A stretch of 7,575 nucleotides of DNA from Bordetella parapertussis (GTDB lineage Bacteria > Pseudomonadota > Gammaproteobacteria > Burkholderiales > SG8-39), in the NCBI GenBank assembly GCA_945869935.1, contig CAMBSA010000073.1, positions 1 to 7,575 of the forward strand. The letters run 5' to 3'. The position numbers were made by a program, and so were the translations under genes. The notes under the pieces were generated by a model, which saw nothing but the letters and a program-made list of their open reading frames with translations, did no database searches and was not told the DNA's origin. Positions 1 through 7,057 of this stretch are shown one piece after another (position 1 is the stretch's first letter; every line of letters starts with the position of its first letter).

Positions 1-170
1 CGCGCGTTGCGGATTTCCGCCGCCACCGCGACCCGCTGCGCAGCCCTCAGCCAGGTGCCGGGGGAGCCGATGCTTTCCCAGGCGCGCCGGTGTGACAGCA
101 CGAGATCCTGCCGTACCGGATACCTGCAAGCCTCGAACGAGGATGCAGACTTCTTTTCCTGCTCCTGCAT
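1..170 (-). CDS. Partial CDS, probable alkylhydroperoxidase-related family protein (N-terminus only)
   Basis: An open frame of 56 codons runs from an ATG at 170 off the left edge with no stop. It reads MQEQEKK, then a stretch containing YPVRQDL, HRRAWESIGSPGTW and AQRVAVAAEIRNAR. That layout (a short hydrophilic lead, YPVR..L..HRRAWE, then a PGTW motif and an AAE helix) resembles the N-terminus of proteins annotated as alkylhydroperoxidase-related (seleno)proteins; this is from memory and tentative. The diagnostic Cys/Sec-containing region would lie beyond the window. An in-frame ATG at 236 would add 22 Arg/Lys-rich residues. I prefer 170 because a good promoter (228-256) overlaps the upstream ATG and would place transcription start downstream of it. 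A possible Shine-Dalgarno AAAGGGA (184-190) lies 13 nt upstream of the chosen ATG, rather far. The gene is divergent from yccA. Confidence 0.55.
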   Translation of the reverse strand, partial: MQEQEKKSASSFEACRYPVRQDLVLSHRRAWESIGSPGTWLRAAQRVAVAAEIRNA

Positions 171-191
171 TGTCAAAGTAAGTTCCCTTTC

Positions 192-209
192 ACGTTTTGC
201 ACGTTTTGC
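192..209. repeat. Tandem 9-bp direct repeat (acgttttgc x2)
   Basis: ACGTTTTGC occurs twice head to tail without a gap. It lies between the predicted promoter (228-256) and the start codon of the left-edge minus-strand gene, inside its predicted leader. It could be a regulator site or a chance slippage product; two copies do not decide it. Confidence 0.5.
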
Positions 210-227
210 CCGCGCTGCGCGGAACCG

Positions 228-256
228 AGTATCCATCCGGGAGGCAGGGCGGTCAA
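228..256 (-). promoter_or_regulatory. Predicted sigma70 promoter for the left-edge minus-strand gene
   Basis: Reading the minus strand, TTGACC (251-256) matches the -35 consensus at five of six positions. GATACT (228-233) matches the -10 consensus at four of six. The spacer is exactly 17 nt. Transcription would start near 220, giving a leader of about 50 nt before the ATG at 170. Sequence-based prediction only. Confidence 0.45.
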
Positions 257-388
257 TAGCCCCCGCCTGACCGATTCCCGCCCTGTATTCAGGCACTACA
301 GTCACGTCCACGCGGTTTCCCCGCAGCGACCGGCCAATCACGACCCGGGACCGCCCCATCGGTGCCATTGCTCATTACTATTTGCAAT

Positions 389-417
389 TTGCCGAAACAC
401 CGGACTGTGCCTACACT
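389..417 (+). promoter_or_regulatory. Predicted sigma70 promoter of yccA
   Basis: TTGCCG (389-394) and TACACT (412-417) are separated by exactly 17 nt, each matching consensus at four of six positions. Transcription would start near 424, leaving a leader of about 24 nt that contains the strong Shine-Dalgarno site. The rest of the 171-447 intergenic space shows no further structure I can support. Confidence 0.5.
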
Positions 418-436
418 GCACAAGTCTGAAACCCTC

Positions 437-442
437 AGGAGG
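437..442 (+). promoter_or_regulatory. Shine-Dalgarno site of yccA
   Basis: A perfect AGGAGG lies 5 nt upstream of the ATG at 448. It fixes the start codon and suggests efficient translation. Confidence 0.85.
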
Positions 443-447
443 CTCGA

Positions 448-1134
448 ATGAGCTCGCTGCAAAACGTACCCGTCACAAATGATGCCGCAATTGACGCCGG
501 CCAGTCGGCGGCGATCTCGGCCAACAGGGTGTTGCGCAACACCTACATGCTGCTGTCGATGACGCTCGCGTTCTCGGCACTCGTCGCGGGCGTATCGGTC
601 GCGCTCAAGCTGCCGCATCCCGGCATCATCATCACCCTGATCGGCTATTTCGGGCTGCTGTTTCTCACCATGAAACTGCGCAGCAGCGTCTGGGGGCTCG
701 CCTCGGTGTTCGCGCTCACCGGCTTCATGGGCTACACGCTCGGCCCGATCATCGGCCATTACCTCAACATGCCCAACGGCGCGCAGACGGTGATGACCGC
801 CATGGGCGGCACCGCGGTGATTTTCCTCGGCCTGTCGATGTACGCAATCACGACGCGCAAGGATTTCAGCTTCATGGGCGGATTCCTGATGGTAGGCATG
901 CTGGTCGCCTTCGCGGCAAGCCTCGCCGGTATCTTCCTGCAGATCCCGGCGCTGTCGCTCGCGATCTCCGCCGCCATGGTGCTGCTGATGTCCGGTTTCA
1001 TTCTTTATGAAACCAGCAACATCATCCACGGCGGCGAGACCAACTACGTCATGGCGACGGTGAGCCTGTTCGTGTCGATCTTCAACCTGTTCACCAGTCT
1101 GCTGCACCTGCTCGGCATCACCAGCAACGACTAG
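448..1134 (+). CDS. yccA: YccA, Bax inhibitor-1 family inner-membrane protein (FtsH modulator)
   Basis: This 228-residue protein is a polytopic membrane protein of the BI-1/YccA family, whose members have seven helices. In E. coli YccA (219 residues) is a substrate and inhibitor of the membrane protease FtsH, and it relieves stress when the Sec translocon is jammed. Family marks visible here are VLRNTYMLLSMTLAFSA (residues 28-44), the FTGF-like ALTGFMGYTLGPI (89-101), and the C-terminal ILYETSNIIHGGETNYV followed by an FNLFTSLLHLLG helix (185-223). The polar N-terminal tail of about 27 residues corresponds to the cytosolic tail that FtsH grips in E. coli. Where BsYetJ-type BI-1 proteins have a pair of pH-sensing aspartates, this protein has Glu188 and Ser210, as E. 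coli YccA does. The start is fixed by AGGAGG 5 nt upstream. The gene looks monocistronic, with its own promoter and a hairpin after the stop. Confidence 0.95.
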   Translation: MSSLQNVPVTNDAAIDAGQSAAISANRVLRNTYMLLSMTLAFSALVAGVSVALKLPHPGIIITLIGYFGLLFLTMKLRSSVWGLASVFALTGFMGYTLGPIIGHYLNMPNGAQTVMTAMGGTAVIFLGLSMYAITTRKDFSFMGGFLMVGMLVAFAASLAGIFLQIPALSLAISAAMVLLMSGFILYETSNIIHGGETNYVMATVSLFVSIFNLFTSLLHLLGITSND

Positions 1135-1145
1135 GGAGCCACTGA

Positions 1146-1168
1146 ACAAGGGGGCTACGCCCCCTTGT
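1146..1168 (+). terminator. Hairpin after yccA, probable terminator between convergent genes
   Basis: ACAAGGGGG (1146-1154) and CCCCCTTGT (1160-1168) form a perfect 9-bp stem with a CTACG loop, 12 nt after the yccA stop. No U-tract follows on either strand, so it is not a textbook intrinsic terminator. Its place between two convergent genes still makes termination or 3'-end protection its likely role. Confidence 0.6.
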
Positions 1169-1259
1169 AACTCCCCCATCCCAGAGGGAACGCTGAACCT
1201 TCAAGCCTCGACATTGGACTTGATCAGCGATTCCCTCGCGGTTCCTTCGCCTGCGGGGC

Positions 1260-1288
1260 CCGGCCTGCGCGACTCAGCGCACGGCCGG
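1260..1288 (-). terminator. Imperfect GC-rich hairpin downstream of the oxidoreductase gene
   Basis: CCGGCC-TGCGC (1260-1270) pairs with GCGCA-C-GGCCGG (1277-1288), an 11-bp stem with one bulged base and a six-base loop. It begins about 28 nt beyond the stop of the minus-strand oxidoreductase. No T-run follows, so its role as a terminator is only suggested by position. Confidence 0.35.
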
Positions 1289-1315
1289 CTCTCCGCAGCA
1301 CCGCCCCGGCGTTCG

Positions 1316-2290
1316 TCAGGGCATCACGACCACGATTTTCCCGAGATGCGCGTTTGCCTGCATATGGGCGCGCGCCGCCGGCAGTTCCGCAAACGGATAC
1401 ACGCGGTCGATCACGGGAGAAATGCGCCCGTCGGCCAGCGCGGGCAGCACATCGCGCACGAACCCCGTGACGGTCGCAGCCCGCTCCTCGGTGCTGCGCA
1501 TCTTGTTTGATACGCCGAACAGGTGCAGCCGTTTCGCGTGCAGCGCCTCGAGGTCGATCGCGGCGCTCACCGAGCCATCCACATAGCCCACGGTCGCGAG
1601 CCGGCCCTTGTAGGCCATGGAGCGAACGCATTCGGCGAACACCGTGCCGCCGACATTGTTTACCACCAGATCCACGCCCCGGCCGGCGGTCGCCTGCATC
1701 ACCGCCTTTTGAAATCCGCCGCCGCGCACCTGCACGCCGGCGTCAAGGCCGAGTTCTTTCAGGCGTGCGAGCTTATCGGCCGAGCCGGAGGTACCGATCA
1801 CCTTCGCGCCAATCAGCTTCGCAGTCTGCAGCGATGCCACGCCCACGCCCGAGGACGCGCCGGTGATCAGCAACCACTCACCACGCTGCAGCGCTCCGTT
1901 GTCGAACAGCATGTCGTAGGCGGTGAGCAGTACCACCGAGGCGCAGGCCGCCTGCTCCCAGCTGAAGCGCTCCGGCACGGGAATAGCCTCGCGCGCATCG
2001 AAGATCGCGTATTCCGCGAAACCGGGCTGCGCGCGTCCCATGACGCGTGCGCCGATTTTCAGCGAAACGCCCGCACCGACGCCGATCACTTCGCCCGCGC
2101 CTTCGAGACCCGCAGCCTTCGCCGACGACCCCGCCGCGTGCAGGCCGATCGCGCCCATGAATTCTCCGCGGTTGAGCGCCGCGCCGCGCATGCGAACCAG
2201 CAGCTCCCCGAGTTTTGGGTCGGGAACAGGCACTTCTCGCAATTCCAGCGTGCTCGCACCCGCTTCGTTCTTGATCCACCAGGATTTCAT
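1316..2290 (-). CDS. Zinc-free MDR-superfamily oxidoreductase, quinone oxidoreductase-like
   Basis: A 324-residue medium-chain dehydrogenase/reductase, predicted to be a soluble NADPH-dependent enzyme; its substrate is unknown. The N-terminal GroES-like domain (about residues 1-120) contains ALNRGEF and GLEGAGEVIGVGAGV. The Rossmann domain carries the nucleotide-binding motif GASSGVG (144-150), followed by TSGSADKLARLKELG, and ends with FGVSNK and NAHLGKIVVV. It has only two cysteines (116 and 221) and no GHE motif, so neither the catalytic nor the structural zinc site of alcohol dehydrogenases is present; this fits the quinone-oxidoreductase (QOR) branch. I chose the ATG at 2290 because relatives I know begin with MKSWWI; an in-frame ATG at 2299 would add three residues, and neither has a clear Shine-Dalgarno site. 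It lies downstream of the kinase gene on the same strand and could be co-transcribed, though a shared function is not evident. Confidence 0.88.
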   Translation of the reverse strand: MKSWWIKNEAGASTLELREVPVPDPKLGELLVRMRGAALNRGEFMGAIGLHAAGSSAKAAGLEGAGEVIGVGAGVSLKIGARVMGRAQPGFAEYAIFDAREAIPVPERFSWEQAACASVVLLTAYDMLFDNGALQRGEWLLITGASSGVGVASLQTAKLIGAKVIGTSGSADKLARLKELGLDAGVQVRGGGFQKAVMQATAGRGVDLVVNNVGGTVFAECVRSMAYKGRLATVGYVDGSVSAAIDLEALHAKRLHLFGVSNKMRSTEERAATVTGFVRDVLPALADGRISPVIDRVYPFAELPAARAHMQANAHLGKIVVVMP

Positions 2291-2355
2291 CGGACGCATC
2301 CGCTTCGGATTGAAGCGCGCATCCTACCCGAGCCGGCCGGTGCAGGCGTGCGGGT

Positions 2356-5130
2356 TCAGGAGCCTTCGTTCGCCTTGCTGAATTCGAGCAGGAACTCGAG
2401 CAGTTCCTTCGGCTTCACCGGCTTGGAGAGGTAGTCATCCATGCCCGCGGCAAGACAGGCATCGCGGTCGCCCTGCATCGCGTTCGCGGTCATGGCGACG
2501 ATCGTCGTGCGCGTGCGACCTTCTTCCTGTTCCAGTGCCCGGATGCGCCGTGTCGCCTCGAGACCATCCATCACCGGCATCTGCATGTCCATGAATACCA
2601 GATTGAATCGGCCGTCGCGAAATTTCTCAAGGCCAATTGCGCCATCCTCGGCCGCCGTGACCTCGTGCCCCCATTTCCTGAGCAGGCTCACCACCAGCTT
2701 CTGGTTCACCGGGTGATCCTCAACCAGGAGTATCGACAGGTCTTCCCGGGTATCGCGCAGCAGGTGTCGCGTGACAAGCTCCTGCGTGACGTCCATTTTT
2801 GCCTCGCGCGCCGCAGCGACGCCGAGTACCCGGTGCAGCGCCACCAGCAGTTCGTCGGCCGCGATCGGCTTGACGAAATAGCCCGCAAGACCCATGTCGC
2901 GGCAGCGCTGCGCATCGTCGCGCATCGCGCCCGAGGACAGCATCACGACCGGTACCGCGCCGCAGGCAGGCATCGCACGCAGGCGCTCGGCAAGCCCGAA
3001 CCCGTCCATGCCCGGGATGTGCGCGTCCACCAGCACGCATTCGAAACGGCGCGGCTCGGCATCCACGATCGCCAACGCCTCGGTGCCCGAGGACGCGCAG
3101 ATCGGAACCATGCCCCACTTGGCCAACATGGCCTCCAGAACCTTGCGGTTCGCGGCGTTGTCATCGACCACCAGTACTCGCCTGCCGGCGAGATCAACGC
3201 GCGGCACGTCGCCCGCAGGCTGCTCGCCGTCGATGCCGAGCGGAACCCGGATATGGAAGGCGCTGCCGCGCCCGGGCTCGCTGTCCACCGAAATCGAGCC
3301 GTGCATCATCTCGACCAGGCGGCTGGATATGGACAGGCCGAGCCCGCTGCCGCCGAAACGCCGCGTGGTCGAACTGTCCTGCTGCACGAACGCCTCGAAG
3401 ATGCCCGCCTGCCGGTCCAGCGGAATCCCGATGCCGGTGTCGGACACGGAGATATGCGCCACCAGCCCGGTCGCTGCGACCTGCTCCGCGCGCACGCGCA
3501 CGACAACCTCACCGGAGGCTGTGAATTTGATCGCATTCCCGGCGAGGTTGATCAAGAGCTGGCGCACGCGCCCCGCATCGCCTGTCAGGCGGTGCGGGAT
3601 GTCGCCCGACACGTCGCACACCAGTTCCAGGCCCTTCTCGTGCGCACTCGGCGCCAGGGTCTTGAGCGTGTCGGACACGAGCCTGGGAAGATCGAACGGG
3701 ATGTTCTCGATCAGCAGCTTGCCCGCCTCGATCTTGGAGAAATCGAGGATGTCGTTGATGATCGTGAGCAGCGACTCGGCCGAGGTCTTCACCGTCTGGA
3801 TATAGTCACGCTGCTCCTCGTTGAGCTGCGTATCCAGGGCAAGGTCGGTCATGCCGATGATGCCGGTCATTGGCGTGCGGATCTCGTGGCTCATGTTGGC
3901 GAGGAATTCGCTCTTGGTGCGATTGACCGCCTCGGCCGATTCCTTCGCCTGCTGCATCGCGCGTTCGGCGGCGATGCGATCGGTGATGTCGATGATGGTG
4001 CCCACCAGCCCGCTCACCGTGCCATCGGCCCGTGTCAGCACCGCCTTGCGGAACATGGCGTTGCGTACGACCCCGCCGTGAAGGGGGATTTCCGTCTCGT
4101 AGGTCTGTACCCCGCCGCTCGCGAGCAACTCGGCGTCGCGCGCGGCGTGGAAGCCCGAGGCCGCGGGATCACCGAGCAGTTCGAGCGAGGTCTTGCCCAC
4201 CCAATCCTCGCGCTTGATGCCATGGAACAGCTCGAAGGCGCGGTTGAATCCGATATAGCGCCCCTGCACGTCCTTGATGTAGCCCGGCAGCGGAATCGCC
4301 TCGATCAGCTGCCGGGTGAGGTGAAGCTGCTCCTTGAGCCTTGCCTCCACCTTCTTGCGCGCGGTGATGTCGGTGCGGATCGCGATGTACTGATAGGGCC
4401 GTCCCGCCGCATCAAGGAAGGGCACGATCGTCGCCGCGACCCAGTAGAACGAGCCGTCCTTTGCGCGATTCCGCAACTCGCCGTTCCATACACGTCCCGA
4501 GGAGATCTTCTCCCACATCTCCGAGAACACCTGCGCCGGGTGGTGCGCCGAGTTGACGATGCGGTGGTTCTTGCCGATCAGTTCCTCGCGCGAATAGCCG
4601 CTCAGCTCGCAAAACCTGTTGTTGGCATAAAGAATGTTGCCCGAGGTGTCGGTGATGCTCACGATCACATGCTGGTCGAGCGCGAATTTCTGGTTGTCGA
4701 GTTCGCGCCGACTCTCCTCACGCTGACGAACAATCTCGGCAACGAGGCCGATCAGTGCCTCGAGATCGTCGTCCTCGCCGGGTTGCGACGCGCTGTCCGA
4801 GCCGAGCAGGCTGGCAAGCGTCGTCCTCAGCACGTCCAGCGCACGGTTGCGACTCGACAGGTCTTCGCGCAGCTTGCCGTTGAGCGCCGTCATTTCGGAC
4901 GAACTCAGCTCGAGCGCGCGGGTGCGCAGCGCGAGATCGCGATCGAATTGCCCGTAGGCTCCGTCCACGCGCTCCAGCAGCGGAGCGATTCCCTGGAGCA
5001 GTTTCACCACATCGGGAGGAAGTCCGCCCGCCTCGACCGCCTCGCCCGCCGCGGCGAGCGCCGCGCGCAGCGATTCCTCGCCGGCAAAGCCGGCAACGCG
5101 CTTGAGTTGTCGCAGAAGTGTAGGGTGCAT
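2356..5130 (-). CDS. Soluble hybrid sensor histidine kinase (PAS-PAS-HisKA-HATPase-REC-REC)
   Basis: A 924-residue hybrid kinase with no transmembrane segment, so it should sense a cytoplasmic signal. Order: a helical N-terminal region (1-150) with a coiled-coil-like part around 60-105; PAS 1 (about 150-260, with [10 protein letters not shown] and [11 protein letters not shown]); PAS 2 (about 270-388); HisKA with phospho-acceptor His415 in SHEIRTP; HATPase with N-box Asn528/Asn532, G1 DTGIGIP (564-570) and G2 GGSGLGLS (593-600); REC 1 (650-770; Asp656, Asp657, phospho-site Asp702, Lys754); REC 2 (798-915; Glu804, Asp805, phospho-site Asp848, Thr881, Lys903). All key residues are present, so it looks active. 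No C-terminal HPt domain follows REC 2, so a phosphorelay would need an HPt protein encoded elsewhere. No output regulator is seen here. The ATG at 5130 has no recognisable Shine-Dalgarno site. A decayed FIST gene lies directly upstream; intact FIST genes are often paired with kinases having this kind of N-terminus. Confidence 0.93.
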   Translation of the reverse strand: MHPTLLRQLKRVAGFAGEESLRAALAAAGEAVEAGGLPPDVVKLLQGIAPLLERVDGAYGQFDRDLALRTRALELSSSEMTALNGKLREDLSSRNRALDVLRTTLASLLGSDSASQPGEDDDLEALIGLVAEIVRQREESRRELDNQKFALDQHVIVSITDTSGNILYANNRFCELSGYSREELIGKNHRIVNSAHHPAQVFSEMWEKISSGRVWNGELRNRAKDGSFYWVAATIVPFLDAAGRPYQYIAIRTDITARKKVEARLKEQLHLTRQLIEAIPLPGYIKDVQGRYIGFNRAFELFHGIKREDWVGKTSLELLGDPAASGFHAARDAELLASGGVQTYETEIPLHGGVVRNAMFRKAVLTRADGTVSGLVGTIIDITDRIAAERAMQQAKESAEAVNRTKSEFLANMSHEIRTPMTGIIGMTDLALDTQLNEEQRDYIQTVKTSAESLLTIINDILDFSKIEAGKLLIENIPFDLPRLVSDTLKTLAPSAHEKGLELVCDVSGDIPHRLTGDAGRVRQLLINLAGNAIKFTASGEVVVRVRAEQVAATGLVAHISVSDTGIGIPLDRQAGIFEAFVQQDSSTTRRFGGSGLGLSISSRLVEMMHGSISVDSEPGRGSAFHIRVPLGIDGEQPAGDVPRVDLAGRRVLVVDDNAANRKVLEAMLAKWGMVPICASSGTEALAIVDAEPRRFECVLVDAHIPGMDGFGLAERLRAMPACGAVPVVMLSSGAMRDDAQRCRDMGLAGYFVKPIAADELLVALHRVLGVAAAREAKMDVTQELVTRHLLRDTREDLSILLVEDHPVNQKLVVSLLRKWGHEVTAAEDGAIGLEKFRDGRFNLVFMDMQMPVMDGLEATRRIRALEQEEGRTRTTIVAMTANAMQGDRDACLAAGMDDYLSKPVKPKELLEFLLEFSKANEGS

Positions 5131-5153
5131 ATCGGATCGCGCGGCGACGACGT

Positions 5154-5563
5154 CCCGCCGATCAGCGCGCTGCCGTTGATCGCCACCCCCGGTCCGAAGA
5201 CCAGTGCCGTTCGCAAATCCGGCCGCGCAAGCGCGTCCCCGGGACGCTCGCCCGCGCCCCGCGAATCCTCCATCGAGGCAAGCCGCGTCGATGCCCGGCG
5301 CAGGACACCGACGAGAACGAGATGCCGGTCACGCAAAGCGTGCCCCGGGAGACTCCCTGCGCAGTTATTCCGCCTGCGGTCGAACAGCCGGCCAGGGTGG
5401 CTACGGGGAACAGGGCTTTCAGCCGCGGGAGGCGCGTGGCGTCGGCGAAATGGGCAACCGCCCCGAACACCCTCACCAGGCCCGGCTTGACTGCCGACAC
5501 GACTGCAAGTTTCGACTCGAACGATGCGTCAATTCCGGACAGGACTGCTTGCGCGGTGTGCAT
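5154..5563 (-). pseudogene. FIST-domain sensor gene relic, frameshifted and 3'-truncated
   Basis: From the ATG at 5563 the frame reads as the N-terminus of a FIST protein: VRVFGAVAHFADATRLPRL, then LAGCSTAGGITAQGVSRGT (about residues 30-75), the typical first half of FIST_N. After about residue 85 this frame becomes arginine-rich nonsense and stops at 5162. FIST homology resumes in another frame from about 5294: ASTRLASMEDSRGAG, GDALARPDLRTALVFGPGV and AINGSALIGG, down to about 5154. The switch is what a single-base deletion near 5294-5315 would give. The normal continuation is absent; 23 bp later the kinase ATG appears. Intact FIST proteins are roughly 370-400 residues with a FIST_C domain, so about two thirds is missing. 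FIST domains are sensory and thought to bind small ligands. The gene's Shine-Dalgarno site and start are intact. A sequencing error could explain the frameshift but not the missing C-terminus. Confidence 0.75.
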
Positions 5564-5569
5564 GAATTT

Positions 5570-5575
5570 CTCCCT
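5570..5575 (-). promoter_or_regulatory. Shine-Dalgarno site of the FIST relic
   Basis: On the minus strand AGGGAG lies 6 nt upstream of the ATG at 5563. It is the only good ribosome-binding site near the start of the FIST/kinase unit, and it supports 5563 as the original start codon. Confidence 0.7.
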
Positions 5576-5583
5576 GTTCGCAG

Positions 5584-5589
5584 ATTACA
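5584..5589 (-). promoter_or_regulatory. Possible -10 element for the FIST/kinase transcript
   Basis: TGTAAT on the minus strand matches TATAAT at five of six positions, about 20 nt upstream of the FIST start. No convincing -35 element lies 16-18 nt further upstream, so this is a weak call. Confidence 0.2.
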
Positions 5590-5621
5590 CAGGGCTCTGC
5601 AGGGCGGTTACCGGAACAGCG

Positions 5622-5643
5622 CGGTAAAAGCACCGCTTTTCCG
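5622..5643. other. Hairpin in the divergent FIST/MFS promoter region
   Basis: CGG-T-AAAAGC (5622-5631) and GCTTTT-CCG (5635-5643) form a 9-bp stem with one bulged T and a three-base ACC loop. Near-symmetry within a divergent intergenic region makes an operator for a dimeric regulator possible. There is no separate T-run to suggest a terminator. Confidence 0.3.
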
Positions 5644-5684
5644 GTCGCTGCGATGCCAGGCAGCCGCCCCGGCGCATCGCCCCG

Positions 5685-5690
5685 TACAAT
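5685..5690 (+). promoter_or_regulatory. Possible -10 element of the first MFS gene
   Basis: TACAAT matches TATAAT at five of six positions within a GC-rich surround. No good -35 element is visible at the expected distance. Transcription from here would start near 5697 and leave a leader of about 95 nt that includes the tandem 10-mer at 5731-5750. Confidence 0.3.
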
Positions 5691-5730
5691 CCCGTAATCC
5701 CGCGTTCCCTGCCGGTCAGTCCGGCGCTCA

Positions 5731-5750
5731 TGTCCGGATTTGTCCGGATT
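5731..5750. repeat. Perfect tandem 10-mer (tgtccggatt x2) upstream of the MFS gene
   Basis: TGTCCGGATT is repeated exactly, head to tail, ending 41 bp before the MFS start codon. The core GTCCGG also occurs at 5719-5724, 13 bp before the first copy's core, hinting at a degenerate third unit. A 10-bp period places the units on the same helix face, as for direct-repeat operators. Confidence 0.6.
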
Positions 5751-5791
5751 CGCCGGCCGGCCGATCTACCGAATCACCACCCTATCTCCCC

Positions 5792-6946
5792 ATGCGCCCC
5801 GACATCTTCATGCTCTCGCTCGCGAGCGCGGTATCCGGCATCACCATGCGCTCGGTCGAGGCGATGCTCCCGGAACTCGCCCGTACATTTGCCACCAGCG
5901 TGTCCGCAGCTGCGAGCGTCATCACCGCGTTTGCGCTCGCCACCGGCGTCGGGCAACTGATGCACGGCGCGCTCGGCGACCGCTACGGCAAGCTGCGCAT
6001 GGTGTCGCTGGTGCTCGGCGGAGCCGCGTTCTTTGCCGCGGGATGCGCACTTGCCCAGACGCTCACCGAGCTGAGCGTGATGCGCTTTTTAACCGGCTTT
6101 CTCAATTCCGCGCCGGTGATGCTCGGCATTGCCTATATCGCAGACACCGTTCCTGTCGAGGAACGCCAGCCGGTGGTGGCGCAGTTCGTCTCGGGGTCGG
6201 TCATCGGCCAGTCGCTCGGCCCGCTGATCGGCGGCGTGCTCACCGACCTGGTGGGCTGGCGCGCGACCTTCGTGGTGAGCGGAATACTTCTCGCCTCCAT
6301 CTCCGCCGCGCTCTGGTTCCGTACCCGCACGCTCTGGGACCAGGGTCCGCGCACCACCGGCGCGGTCATGTCGTTTTCGCGCTACGCAGCGTTGCTCAAG
6401 CTGCCCAAGGTGCGGATCACGCTCGCGAGCGGCCTGATCGAGACGATCTTTTTCTTCGGCATCTTCTCCTTCGCCGGCGCGCTGATGAAGGAACGCTTCG
6501 ACCTGTCCTTCACCGTCATCGGTCTCACGCTCACCGGCTTCGGCATCGGGGGATTGATCTTCACGCTCACCGTGCGTCCCCTGCTTCGCGCGCTCGGACA
6601 ACGCGCCTTTGTGCTGTACGGCGGTCTGATCTGTGCCTGCGGCGCGCTGGTGATCGCCTTCACGCCGGTGTGGTGGCTCGCACCGCCGGCCATGGTCTCG
6701 CTCGGCTTTTCCTACTACATGCTGCACAACACCCTGCAGATCAAGGCCTCCGAGATGGCACCGCATGCGCGCGGCACCGGCATGTCGATGTTCGCCTTCT
6801 CCTGGTCGATCGGCCAGTCCGTCGGCGCAGTCGCAATGGGTCTTGGCGTGGCGACCATCGGCTACACGCCGATGATCGTCGCCTTCGGCCTGGGCTTCGG
6901 AATGCTCGGGGTCTGGTTGTACATCAACTTCAAGCGCCTGCCTTGA
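5792..6946 (+). CDS. MFS transporter, drug:H+ antiporter-like
   Basis: A 384-residue major facilitator superfamily protein of the inner membrane, of the usual length for a 12-helix transporter. MFS motif A is intact in the loop between helices 2 and 3: GALGDRYGKLR (59-69). A motif C-like GQSLGPLIGGVL (139-150) in helix 5 is typical of proton-coupled exporters, so export of a small molecule is the likely role; the substrate cannot be read from sequence. The second half opens with a conserved-looking IETIFFFGIFSFAGALMKERF (216-236). The frame is open far upstream, to 5204, but that stretch is low-complexity and antisense to the FIST relic. I chose the ATG at 5792, where the hydrophobic helix 1 begins. 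No Shine-Dalgarno site precedes it, and an ATG at 5810 is an alternative. A close paralogue follows downstream on the same strand. Confidence 0.9.
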   Translation: MRPDIFMLSLASAVSGITMRSVEAMLPELARTFATSVSAAASVITAFALATGVGQLMHGALGDRYGKLRMVSLVLGGAAFFAAGCALAQTLTELSVMRFLTGFLNSAPVMLGIAYIADTVPVEERQPVVAQFVSGSVIGQSLGPLIGGVLTDLVGWRATFVVSGILLASISAALWFRTRTLWDQGPRTTGAVMSFSRYAALLKLPKVRITLASGLIETIFFFGIFSFAGALMKERFDLSFTVIGLTLTGFGIGGLIFTLTVRPLLRALGQRAFVLYGGLICACGALVIAFTPVWWLAPPAMVSLGFSYYMLHNTLQIKASEMAPHARGTGMSMFAFSWSIGQSVGAVAMGLGVATIGYTPMIVAFGLGFGMLGVWLYINFKRLP

Positions 6947-6974
6947 TTCGGCACCATTTGGCCGATCTTTTTAC

Positions 6975-7007
6975 CGCCAAGGCGCCAAGAGCGCCAAGGA
7001 CGCCAAG
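6975..7007. repeat. Cluster of four CGCCAAG units (dispersed intergenic repeat type)
   Basis: CGCCAAG occurs four times at 6975, 6983, 6992 and 7001, with periods of 8, 9 and 9 bp, preceded by TTTTTAC and followed by AAAGGC. Similar strings of this kind recur between genes in many unrelated bacterial genomes, as I recall them; their function is unknown. It sits 28 bp after the first MFS stop codon and just before the terminator-like hairpin. Confidence 0.6.
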
Positions 7008-7032
7008 AAAGGCAGATCTGGTCGCAGACTTA

Positions 7033-7057
7033 CAAAGCCCGCTCGACGCGGGCTTTG
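7033..7057. terminator. Probable intrinsic terminator after the first MFS gene
   Basis: CAAAGCCCGC (7033-7042) and GCGGGCTTTG (7048-7057) form a perfect 10-bp stem with a TCGAC loop. The A-rich foot, GC-rich core and T-rich foot are typical of proteobacterial terminators, although the T-run is only three bases. It lies 86 nt after the stop, so the two transporters are probably separately transcribed. Confidence 0.7.

Noticed and set aside
7..270. An 87-codon plus-strand frame at the left edge
   Set aside because: No Shine-Dalgarno site or recognisable domain. It overlaps the minus-strand frame, which has family-like motifs and a promoter.
289..1179. A 296-codon minus-strand frame opposite yccA
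   Set aside because: The product is low-complexity and rich in His, Arg, Glu and Asp, and yccA on the other strand is unambiguous with its own promoter and Shine-Dalgarno site.
5131..5300. An in-frame upstream extension fusing the FIST relic to the kinase
   Set aside because: The two FIST segments and the kinase lie in three different frames. The kinase frame is open upstream but has no ATG and gives Arg/Gly-rich nonsense rather than FIST sequence.
2665..5490. A 941-codon open frame on the plus strand, opposite the histidine kinase
   Set aside because: It mirrors the kinase gene in a GC-rich genome, where antisense frames stay open by codon bias. Its product is rich in Arg, His and Ala and shows no domain, while the minus-strand frame has every kinase motif.
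5204..5791. A 196-residue N-terminal extension of the first MFS transporter
   Set aside because: The extension is Arg/Pro/Ala-rich, covers the antisense of the FIST relic and its control region, and has no membrane or domain signal. MFS helix 1 begins right after the ATG at 5792.
6975..7007. A CRISPR-like array
   Set aside because: The units are only 7 bp with 1-2 bp between them, with no spacers of constant length and no cas genes.
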